Assembly: GCA_017540285.1 (NCBI GenBank)
Contig: JAFYBI010000493.1
Span: 1-12,090, forward strand
DNA: 12,090 nucleotides
Direction of reading: 5' to 3'
DNA from: Clostridia bacterium
GTDB lineage: Bacteria; Bacillota; Clostridia; Oscillospirales; CAG-272
Position numbers and translations under genes: made by a program
Shown: piece by piece, positions 1 through 6,329 of the stretch
Position numbering within the stretch: position 1 is the stretch's first letter
How the letters are laid out: each line of letters starts with the position of its first letter
Notes under the pieces: generated by a model
The model's database searches: none
The model's input: the letters and a program-made list of their open reading frames with translations, nothing else
What the model was told of the DNA's origin: nothing

Positions 1-895
1 GGAGGGTGTCCTCGAAGGTCGAATCCGACACCATCGGGGGCATGTAGCCGCCAAAGAGGCGCACCACGTCCGCGTCCGTCATGACGCCGAGGTTCTGATC
101 CAGCGCGGCGGCGAGTTCCTCGCTCGTCATCGCGCCGAGGGACTCCTCGAGTTTGTCGGCATAGTCCCTCCTCACCTGCTCCGTCACGACCTGAACGGCG
201 GCTGCCGTGACCTCCTCGTCGCTCATCGACGCGAGATAAGCCCCGACCGTGGCCTCGTCCATGCCGCTCTGTTCCGTCATTTCCTGCGCGAGGATGGCCC
301 GCACGCCCTCCGCCGGCATCGCCGCAAGCCGATCCGCCGCCATCGCCGCCGCGTCCTCATCGGAGAGAGACGTCGCGGAGAGCGTATAGGCGGCCGCTTT
401 CTCGGGTACCGTCATCGCGGAGAGCGCGTCCCGGATCGCGGCGGCCTTTTCCTCCTCGGTCAGGGTGTCGTTGTTGTATGCGTCCGTCGGGAACGGGAGG
501 CCCGTGAACACGTCGGCGGCGGGATCCGCCTGCTGGGCCCGGTACACCTCCGACGCCTCCGTGCGCTCCATGATGTGCCGCGAGAGAGCCGGAAGATAGC
601 CGACCGCGCCGTTCAGCGACGTGGCGACGGCCTCCGGATCGGGGCGGATGATCCCGGCGACCGTCAGCCGTTCGCTCTGTCCCAGGGCGAGCTTCATGAA
701 CGCTTCGTTCTCCGACATGTCCCGCCAGACGCCGTCCTCGTCCTTCTGACAGAGCTCGCAGGGGAGCATCAGGGCGAATTCCGTCCCGATCAGGTCGTCC
801 GGCGTCCAGCTCTCGGCGGGGATCTCGATCTCCTCGCCCTTCATGACGGCCTTCATGATCTCGTCGAACTCCTCCTTCGGCTTGATCCCGAGGGA
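1..895 (-). pseudogene. Continuation of the ABC transporter permease after the in-frame TAG (partial at window edge)
   Basis: Directly after the TAG the same frame is open for 298 codons to the window edge; I checked every codon and found no stop. It starts SLGIKPKEEFDEIMKAV and continues as an acidic, alanine-rich sequence with helical stretches such as MTSEELAAALDQNLGVMTDADVV. This looks like the long extracytoplasmic domain between the first and the last membrane segments of FtsX/MacB-type fused permeases. The expected C-terminal membrane segments have not been reached and would lie beyond position 1. Because the frame does not shift and codon use stays typical of the neighbourhood, this is one gene cut by a single nonsense codon, not two genes. 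No ribosome binding site with a convincing start was seen just after the stop. It may be a recent pseudogene, a sequence error or a read-through gene. Confidence 0.7.
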
Positions 896-2392
896 CTAGA
901 GGTAGAGGTCGTTGATGCGGTTCTGCCCGTCGACGACGAGGACCACTTCGTTCCATTCGTCCGGCCACTCGCCCGCGATCAGGTCGTACTGCTCGGCCAT
1001 GAGCGAGGCGTTGTCGATCATTTCCTCCCACACGTCGACGGCGTAGAAGCCCATCTCGCCGCCCGCTCCGCCGCTGCCCGCGCCTCTCCGCATGCCCGAG
1101 AAGAGCGAGGAGGGGTTGAGCTGCCGCGGAAGGCCGTCCTCGCCGGTCTCCGTGACGGAATAGAGGTGGAGCGGGACGTCGTACCCGTAGGATACAGCGG
1201 ACGCGTACCCGTCGAAGTCGCCGCCCTTCTCCTCGATGAATTCCATGAACCGCCCGAGGTTGTTCTCCTGCACGTCGATGGTCGAGACGGTCTCCATGAG
1301 CTCGAGGGTCACGGGATTGGAGCGGATCAGCCCGTCGTCCTCCCAGTCCTCCGCGTCCGCGCCGTCCCGGGCGGACATCATCGCCGTCATGACGGAGGAG
1401 AGGTCAACCGTCTGGGCGTTGATCTGGAGCGGATAGGCGGAAAGGGTGTCCTCCTGCACCTTCGCGATATACCGGTTGATGCCGTTCGAAAGCGAGAGGA
1501 TGAGCGCGATCCCGATGATCCCGATCGACCCGCCGAACGCCGTGAGGAAGGTGCGGGCCTTTTTCGTCATCAGGTTGTTGAGCGACAGGCTCAGCGCGGT
1601 GAAGAAGGACATGGACGTGCGCTTCTTTTTGCCGCGGTCGTTCGCGCGGGTCCCTTCCCCCTCCTCCGGCTGCCCGTCCTCCTGCGCCGCGCCGTAGACC
1701 TCGGCGGCCTCCTCTTCGGGGGAATAGGGATCGGTGTCGGAGATCACGCGGCCGTCGAGGAGGCGGATGATCCGGGTGGAATACCGTTCGGCGAGGTCGG
1801 GGTTGTGCGTGACCATGATGATGAGCTTCTTCTCGGCCACTTTTTTGAGGATCTCCATGACCTGCAGGGAGGTCTCCGAGTCGAGCGCGCCGGTGGGCTC
1901 GTCGGCGAGGAGGATGTCGGGATCGTTGACGAGCGCCCGGGCGATGGCGACGCGCTGCATCTGGCCGCCGGAAAGCTGCGGGGGCTTCTTTTTCAGCTGA
2001 TCGCCCAGGCCCACAGCCTCGAGGGCTTCCCGCGCGCGCTGCCGCCGTTCGGCCTTCGAGACGCCGGACAGGGTGAGGGCGAGCTCGACGTTGGCCAGCA
2101 CGGACTGGTGGGGGATGAGGTTATAGGACTGGAAGACGAAGCCGATGGAGTGGTTCCGGTAGGCGTCCCAGTCGCGGTCGCCGAACCTCGCCGTCGGGAC
2201 GTGCCGGACGTACAGTTCCCCGGCGGTATAGCGGTCGAGACCGCCGATGATGTTCAGAAGGGTCGTCTTGCCGCACCCGGAGGGGCCGAGGACGGAGACG
2301 AATTCGTTCGGTCGGAAGGCAAGGGTGACGCCGTCCAGGGCGACGACCTCGCCGGAGGGGTAGATCTTGGTGATCCGGTCAAGCTGGAGCAT
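896..2392 (-). CDS. ABC transporter, fused ATPase and permease (N-terminal part, ends at in-frame TAG)
   Basis: This is the N-terminal part of a membrane ABC exporter-type protein of the MacB/LolD-FtsX class, with ATPase and permease in one chain. The ATPase domain covers about residues 1-220. It has Walker A GPSGCGKTT (36-44), a Q-loop near FVFQSYN (86-91), signature LSGGQ (140-144), Walker B ILLADEP (160-166) and H-loop histidine 196. A charged linker (about 225-258) follows, then MSFFTALSLSLNNL and a membrane segment (about 283-302) with GSIGIIGIALILS, as in FtsX-type permeases, then the start of an extracytoplasmic domain. The ATG at 2392 is chosen because an in-frame stop lies only 19 bases upstream. 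The ribosome binding site is weak (GGCGG). Related Firmicute proteins are usually much longer, with further C-terminal membrane segments. Here a TAG at 896-898 ends the frame at 498 residues, while homologous-looking sequence continues in the same frame. The substrate is unknown; peptide or antimicrobial export is possible but not shown. Confidence 0.85.
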   Translation of the reverse strand: MLQLDRITKIYPSGEVVALDGVTLAFRPNEFVSVLGPSGCGKTTLLNIIGGLDRYTAGELYVRHVPTARFGDRDWDAYRNHSIGFVFQSYNLIPHQSVLANVELALTLSGVSKAERRQRAREALEAVGLGDQLKKKPPQLSGGQMQRVAIARALVNDPDILLADEPTGALDSETSLQVMEILKKVAEKKLIIMVTHNPDLAERYSTRIIRLLDGRVISDTDPYSPEEEAAEVYGAAQEDGQPEEGEGTRANDRGKKKRTSMSFFTALSLSLNNLMTKKARTFLTAFGGSIGIIGIALILSLSNGINRYIAKVQEDTLSAYPLQINAQTVDLSSVMTAMMSARDGADAEDWEDDGLIRSNPVTLELMETVSTIDVQENNLGRFMEFIEEKGGDFDGYASAVSYGYDVPLHLYSVTETGEDGLPRQLNPSSLFSGMRRGAGSGGAGGEMGFYAVDVWEEMIDNASLMAEQYDLIAGEWPDEWNEVVLVVDGQNRINDLYL

Positions 2393-2410
2393 GGAAAAAC
2401 CGCCGTACTT

Positions 2411-2440
2411 TCAAGACAATCTATATCAGTATAACCCAAA
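2411..2440 (-). promoter_or_regulatory. Possible promoter -10 region for the ABC transporter
   Basis: On the minus strand, an AT-rich island 28-42 bases before the transporter start holds TATACT (2433-2428) and TATAGA (2425-2420), both close to a sigma-A -10 box, in otherwise GC-rich DNA. No good -35 box is seen 17 bases upstream of either. The two hexamers form a near-palindrome, so this could also be an operator. It is weak, and positional evidence only. Confidence 0.3.
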
Positions 2441-2558
2441 AAAGGGAGGAAAATCCACGCGATTGTGTGAATTTTTCTCCCGCTGCACGCTGAAAGAAAG
2501 GAAGGACCGTTGCGAAAACAAACCTGGTGCCGGTTTTCTTCCCTACCCAGCTTCAGCT

Positions 2559-2740
2559 TGTCATTGCGAGGAGCGATTTCTGAGAATCGCGACGCGGCAA
2601 TCTCTCCGAAATTGGGGAGCACGATAGAAACCGTGGACAATGACGGACACGCTGTCAATGACATTGTCACCAATTCTCTGCCTCCGTTTTCCGGTTCGGA
2701 GAGATTCCCTGCGGAATAGACAATGTGCAGCGGTGTCATT
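2559..2740. repeat. Palindromic dispersed repeat (TCATTGCGAGGAGCGA type)
   Basis: The stretch opens with TGTCATTGCGAGGAGCGA (2559-2576) and continues with GCGACGCGGCAATCTC (2589-2604). This pair is known to me as a very common intergenic repeat in Firmicute and other bacterial genomes, and is often mis-annotated as short proteins. Structure seen: a hairpin GCGATT/AATCGC (2573-2578 with 2585-2590); a 12-base perfect inverted repeat AATCTCTCCGAA (2599-2610) with TTCGGAGAGATT (2695-2706); and an imperfect hairpin between GTGGACAATG (2633-2642) and GACATTGTCAC (2660-2670). TGTCATT occurs at both proposed ends (2559 and 2734). The ends are estimates. No coding capacity is credible; short ORFs here are by-products of the repeat. 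It is probably a MITE- or REP-like non-autonomous element, but the copy number cannot be seen from one window. Confidence 0.55.
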
Positions 2741-2765
2741 TCAATATCCGGGACCCGGTTTTAAA

Positions 2766-2804
2766 GCTGCTTGGCCTTCTTGCAAAAAGAGCAAGTGCAA
2801 CAGC
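2766..2804 (-). terminator. Possible weak terminator after the radC-like gene
   Basis: About 10 bases after the radC-like stop codon, the minus strand can fold into a two-part stem. The inner stem is CTTGC/GCAAG (2779-2783 with 2791-2795, loop of seven). The outer stem pairs GCTG and TTG (2766-2773, one base bulged) with CAACAGC (2798-2804). It is followed by TTTAAAA rather than a clean T-run. It sits where the tgt-lplA-kinase-radC unit should end, but the fold is imperfect. Confidence 0.3.
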
Positions 2805-2814
2805 CCCTTCCGCA

Positions 2815-3471
2815 TCAACGCCTGCCTTTTCCAGCCGCCTCCGCGCACAGGCCGTATTCCCTCAGCTCCCGCTTCCCCGTGAGCGCGAAGACCCGGTCCG
2901 GCCTCGGATCCAGGCACGCGGCGAGCGAACGGATCAGGCGGGGCGCGGCGTCCGCTTCACGGATCAGAAGGACGGTCTGCGCGTCCGTCGGGATCGTTTC
3001 GCCGTCTGCATCGTCCGCCGGCCGCGCGTCGAGCAGAACGCCGTCCGGGGAGAGTGAGACAAAGACCGCGGGACAGCCGAGATACCGGAGGAACCAGTCG
3101 GCGAGGATGAGGAGCCCTCCGTCCGCGAGCCGCGTCTTCTTCAGCACCGCAAGCAGATCCTCCGTGAAGCGCGGAAGCAGCCCCGCGAGCCACTTCGCCG
3201 AGACCGGTCCGATCCCGGGGACCCGCTCGAGCGCCCACGGATCCGCCAGCAGCACGCCGCGCAGCGATCCGAAGGCGCGGATCAGCGCGTGCGCCGTTTC
3301 GTTGGTATTGCGCCGCGGCAGGACCTCGAACAGGAGCCGCTCGAGGATCTCGTGCTCCCGCCAGCCGTCAAATCCCGTCTCGGCAAAGCGTTTCGCCATT
3401 CGCCGGCGGTGTCCGCGGTGGTCCCGGACCGGCTCTTCGCGCTCATCCGCCCCGGTTTTCTTCGTCTTCAT
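2815..3471 (-). CDS. RadC-like protein with degenerate MPN/JAB domain
   Basis: The 218-residue product matches RadC (UPF0758) proteins in its N-terminal half. It has the HRGHRRRMAKRF opening, EHEILERLLF and PRRNTNETA, then a helix-hairpin-helix-like LERVPGIGPVSA around residues 88-99. Length is normal for the family (about 220-230). The C-terminal half should be an MPN/JAB metalloprotease-like domain with HxHPSG and a later SxxD-type motif. Here the equivalent region reads VLLIREADAAPRLIRSL and has no His-x-His and no zinc-binding set, so a metal-dependent activity is unlikely. The ATG at 3471 has GAGGGAG about seven bases upstream and lies inside the kinase gene, giving a 29-base overlap that suggests translational coupling. 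RadC's role is not settled even in model bacteria; a role in DNA repair should not be assumed. Confidence 0.75.
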   Translation of the reverse strand: MKTKKTGADEREEPVRDHRGHRRRMAKRFAETGFDGWREHEILERLLFEVLPRRNTNETAHALIRAFGSLRGVLLADPWALERVPGIGPVSAKWLAGLLPRFTEDLLAVLKKTRLADGGLLILADWFLRYLGCPAVFVSLSPDGVLLDARPADDADGETIPTDAQTVLLIREADAAPRLIRSLAACLDPRPDRVFALTGKRELREYGLCAEAAGKGRR

Positions 3472-4018
3472 CCGTTCTCCCTCTCTCCGAACTGTGTTTG
3501 CGCGCCGCTTCGAGGAGGATGCGCGCGTTCTCTTCCGAAGGCGCTTCCCCGTCGAGGATCAGATCGTACGCCGCGTCCTCCTTCGGGGTGAGATGCGCCC
3601 GCTGCCATGCCGCCTTGCCGATCGCACGGTCTCCGCGTTCCCGCTCGCGGCGGTTGAGTTCGTCCGGGCCGATGTCGATCCGCACCCAGAACGCGTCGCA
3701 CGACGCCGTCAGGCGCAGCGTTTCGGCGTACAGCTCCTCCGTATCGAAGAGGCAGTTGTCGATCACGGCGTCCCTGCCCGACCGATCGATCGCCGCCGCG
3801 GCAAGGGTCATCACCGTGAGAAAGTCGCGAACCTCGTCAAGCGCTTCTCCCGGTCTCTCCGGATCGGGGAACGGATGCCCCGCGTACCGGAAGGGGGCTA
3901 TGTGCGCGTCGACCGAATCGTAGGAGAGGAAGTACAGCGGCCGCGGCCAGATCTTCTGCAGATTCCGCGACAGCGTGGTCTTGCCCGACGAGGACGGGCC
4001 GTTGAGAAATACGATCAT
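3443..4018 (-). CDS. Chloramphenicol phosphotransferase-like P-loop kinase
   Basis: The 191-residue product belongs to the P-loop kinase family that includes chloramphenicol 3-O-phosphotransferase (CPT). Seen: Walker A GPSSSGKTT (7-15) directly after a short beta strand; D37 in SYDSVDAHI, where CPT carries its proposed catalytic aspartate; and the lid-region motif RRERERGDRAIGKAAWQ followed by YDLILDG, which is typical of the family. The ATG at 4018 is chosen over upstream in-frame starts because the protein then begins right at the first strand, and AGAGAGG lies about eight bases upstream; a longer start would run back into lplA. It starts 52 bases after lplA and overlaps the radC-like gene. 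Most such proteins in Clostridia have unknown substrates, so the family name is not evidence of chloramphenicol resistance. The C-terminal tail is charged and low in complexity. Confidence 0.75.
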   Translation of the reverse strand: MIVFLNGPSSSGKTTLSRNLQKIWPRPLYFLSYDSVDAHIAPFRYAGHPFPDPERPGEALDEVRDFLTVMTLAAAAIDRSGRDAVIDNCLFDTEELYAETLRLTASCDAFWVRIDIGPDELNRRERERGDRAIGKAAWQRAHLTPKEDAAYDLILDGEAPSEENARILLEAARKHSSERGRTDEDEENRGG

Positions 4019-4070
4019 GGCGCGCAGCCTCTCTTTCTCCCCCAAATCGGGAATTTGCGTCCGGGATCCC

Positions 4071-5054
4071 CTATCCTTCAAACATTTCCGCGATCTCGTC
4101 CGGGGACGCGCCGTGAACGTACTGTCCGACCGCCTCGAGCCGTCCGGCAAGCTCGCTCCGGATCAGCCGGCATCCGAGAAGGGCGGATTCCAGTTCCCGA
4201 ACCGGGCGGATGCCGAAAAAGTCGCCCGTCATGCGCACCCCGGTCAGAACGCCGTGCTCCGCCTCGAAGGACAGCTCCACGCATCCGTAGGGGAACCGCC
4301 GCTTCACGTTCTGCCCGAAGGTCCCGGACGCGCCGAAATTCCATTCCCACGTCCGGTATTTTTCCCGCGCCAGCGTTTCGATCCCCGCCCGCTGCTCCTC
4401 CGTGAAAACCGCCCTCTCCGCCGCGGGAAAGTCTCCGACACCGTCGAGGATGCGGTCCTCCAGACGGCGCGCGAGTCCTTCGGCGTCGAGCCCCGGCAGG
4501 AATTCCGAGAGGTTCCCCACCCGGGAGCGGACGCTTTTGATCCCCTTGCTCTTCAGCTTGTCCGCGTCCGCCCGCAGCGCGCCCTCCAGGAAGGAGAGAT
4601 CGGCGTCGACGAGAAGGGTCCCGTGGTGCATGACCTTGTCCCGCCAGACGCACTGCGCGTTGCCGGAGATCTTGCGGCCGCCCGCGACGAGATCGTTGCG
4701 CCCGGAGAGTTCCGCCGGAACGCCGAGCTCGCAGAGGACCTCCGCCACGGGTCGTGCAAAGCGGGCGAAATCCAGCTCCGGACACTGCGCGCGCGGCACG
4801 ATGAAGGTGAAGTTCAGGTTCCCGAGGTCGTGGAACACCGCGCCTCCCCCCGTCAGACGGCGCACGACCGGGATGCCGTTTTCCTCGACGAACGGGAGAT
4901 TGACCTCCGCATAGGCATTCTGGTTCCGTCCGAGGATCACCGATCTGACGTTTCGCCAGAGCATGAAGATCTCCCCGTCCTCCGTATCCAGAAGATATTG
5001 CTCCGCCGCGAGGTTGAAATACGGATCGGTCGATATACCGCGATAAAATTTCAT
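4071..5054 (-). CDS. lplA: Lipoate-protein ligase A
   Basis: This cytoplasmic enzyme activates lipoate with ATP and attaches it to lysines of the E2 subunits of 2-oxoacid dehydrogenases or of the glycine cleavage H protein. The 327-residue product has the family signature RRLTGGGAVFHDLGNLNFTF (65-84), including the glycine-rich lipoyl-AMP loop and H75. It also has GRKISGNAQ with the catalytic lysine K128, and KSKGIKSVRSRVGNL (168-182). The C-terminal accessory domain (about 240-327) is present, as in bacterial LplA, so it should act without a separate LplB. The ATG at 5054 is supported by AGGGAGG about ten bases upstream; the frame stays open further upstream but would overlap tgt. It ends in TAG, which matters for the amber codon in the transporter: TAG is used as a normal stop here. 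It lies 38 bases after tgt, probably in one operon. Confidence 0.92.
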   Translation of the reverse strand: MKFYRGISTDPYFNLAAEQYLLDTEDGEIFMLWRNVRSVILGRNQNAYAEVNLPFVEENGIPVVRRLTGGGAVFHDLGNLNFTFIVPRAQCPELDFARFARPVAEVLCELGVPAELSGRNDLVAGGRKISGNAQCVWRDKVMHHGTLLVDADLSFLEGALRADADKLKSKGIKSVRSRVGNLSEFLPGLDAEGLARRLEDRILDGVGDFPAAERAVFTEEQRAGIETLAREKYRTWEWNFGASGTFGQNVKRRFPYGCVELSFEAEHGVLTGVRMTGDFFGIRPVRELESALLGCRLIRSELAGRLEAVGQYVHGASPDEIAEMFEG

Positions 5055-5092
5055 GTCGGTTCCGCCTCCCTGAAACGCCCGCGGGACGGGTG

Positions 5093-6235
5093 TCAGTCCG
5101 GATTCCTCTCCCCGAGGATCCTCCGGTAGTGCTGATAGAATTCCTCGTACCGGTCCTCGTCGAGGGCCTGGCGGATCTTTTCGGTCAGGTCGTTGTAAAA
5201 ATACAGGTTGTGCAGCACGGCCAGCCGCATCCCGAGCATCTCCTTCGCCTTGATGAGGTGGCGGATGTAGGAGCGGGAGTGCTTCCGGCAGGCGGGGCAT
5301 CCGCACGCCTCGTCGATCGGGCGGCTGTCCTCGGCGTACTTCTCGTTGAGGAGGTTCATCTTGCCGCCCCACGTGAAGAGGTTGCCGTGGCGCGCGTTGC
5401 GGGAGGGCATGACGCAGTCGAAGAAGTCGATCCCCCGGTGCACGCCCTCGATGATGTTGAGCGGCGTGCCGACGCCCATGAGATACCGCGGTTTGTCCTT
5501 CGGCATATACGGCTCGACGGCTTCGATGATCCGGTACATCTCCTCGGTCTCCTCGCCGACGGCAAGACCGCCGATCGCGTAGCCCGGGAGATCGAGTTCG
5601 CGGATCGTCTCCATGTGCCGGATGCGCAGATCGGCATACGTGCTCCCCTGATTGATGCCGAAAAGCATCTGACCGGGATTGACGGTCCCCGGCAGCTCGT
5701 TCAGGCGGTCCAGCTCGGCCTTGCAGCGGGCGAGCCAGCGGGCGGTCCGTTCGCAGGAGCGTTTGACGTAGTTGTATTCAGCGGGGTTTTCGATGCACTC
5801 GTCGAAGGCCATCGCGATGGTCGAGCCGAGGTAGAACTGGATGCGCATGCTCTCCTCGGGGCCCATGAAGATGCGCCGCCCGTCGATGTGCGAGGCGAAC
5901 GTGACGCCCTCTTCCTTGATCTTGCGCAGGCCCGCGAGGGAGAAGACCTGGAAGCCGCCGCTGTCGGTGAGGATGGGACCGTCCCACCCGGTGAACCGCT
6001 GCAGGCCGCCCTGCCCGTGGATGAGCGCGTCGCCGGGACGGATGTGCAGGTGATAGGTGTTGGACAGCATGACCTGGCACTTGACCTCGCGCAGATCGAA
6101 CGCGGAGACGCCGCCCTTGATCGCGGCGCTGGTGGCGACGTTCATGAAGACGGGGGTCTCGATGGTGCCGTGCGGGGTGAGGAGGCGTCCGCGCCGCGCC
6201 GCGCTTTTCGGGTCGGTTTTATCGAGAATGTACAT
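5093..6235 (-). CDS. tgt: tRNA-guanine transglycosylase (queuine tRNA-ribosyltransferase)
   Basis: The enzyme exchanges guanine 34 in the anticodon of Asp, Asn, His and Tyr tRNAs for a queuosine precursor. The 380-residue length is typical. Seen: VMLSNTYHLHIRPG (55-68); TDSGGFQVFSL with D91; GGLAVGE (222-228); the proposed nucleophile D273 in FFDCVMPSRNARHG; and a complete zinc site, CGCPAC (C311, C313, C316) plus H342 in LHNLYFY. The sequence PSRNARHG differs slightly from the more common PTRxARNG and is read here as a lineage variant. The ATG at 6235 has AAGGAG five bases upstream. An AT-rich heptamer repeat lies just before the binding site. No queuosine biosynthesis genes (queA, queC-F) are in the window, so whether it uses preQ1 or salvaged queuine cannot be told. 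Confidence 0.95.
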   Translation of the reverse strand: MYILDKTDPKSAARRGRLLTPHGTIETPVFMNVATSAAIKGGVSAFDLREVKCQVMLSNTYHLHIRPGDALIHGQGGLQRFTGWDGPILTDSGGFQVFSLAGLRKIKEEGVTFASHIDGRRIFMGPEESMRIQFYLGSTIAMAFDECIENPAEYNYVKRSCERTARWLARCKAELDRLNELPGTVNPGQMLFGINQGSTYADLRIRHMETIRELDLPGYAIGGLAVGEETEEMYRIIEAVEPYMPKDKPRYLMGVGTPLNIIEGVHRGIDFFDCVMPSRNARHGNLFTWGGKMNLLNEKYAEDSRPIDEACGCPACRKHSRSYIRHLIKAKEMLGMRLAVLHNLYFYNDLTEKIRQALDEDRYEEFYQHYRRILGERNPD

Positions 6236-6251
6236 GGTGACTCCTTGGGGG

Positions 6252-6279
6252 GAATTCAGAATTAAGAATTATGAATGAC
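6252..6279. repeat. Four 7-base tandem units (GAATTNN) in the tgt leader
   Basis: The units are GAATTCA, GAATTAA, GAATTAT and GAATGAC. They form a 28-base AT-rich island in a GC-rich region, between the tgt ribosome binding site and the end of mutL. On the coding strand it reads GTCATTC-ATAATTC-TTAATTC-TGAATTC. CATAAT could serve as a -10 box, but no -35 box is seen. The rest of the 94-base gap holds only a weak CCGGA/TCCGG stem. Confidence 0.6.
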
Positions 6280-6329
6280 AGCGGCTGCGCGGAGGCCGGA
6301 GAAGGCTTTCCGGTTTCGTCCGCGGCGGC

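Noticed and set aside
896..898. Genome-wide reassignment of TAG to an amino acid
   Set aside because: lplA ends naturally in TAG at the expected C-terminus and just before the next gene's start, so TAG works as a stop here. This does not exclude local read-through.
575..2434. Long plus-strand open frame of 619 codons opposite the ABC transporter
   Set aside because: It mirrors the codon periodicity of the minus-strand gene, its product is low-complexity Arg/Asp/Val-rich, and it matches no family. The minus strand carries clear ABC motifs.
2367..2739. Several short ORFs on both strands in the gap before the transporter
   Set aside because: They translate the dispersed repeat (products like SLSLRGAISENRDAAIS), a known source of false proteins. 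No ribosome binding sites support them.
6280..6329. Terminator between mutL and tgt
   Set aside because: Only a 5-base CCGGA/TCCGG stem without a T-run was seen, too weak to call.
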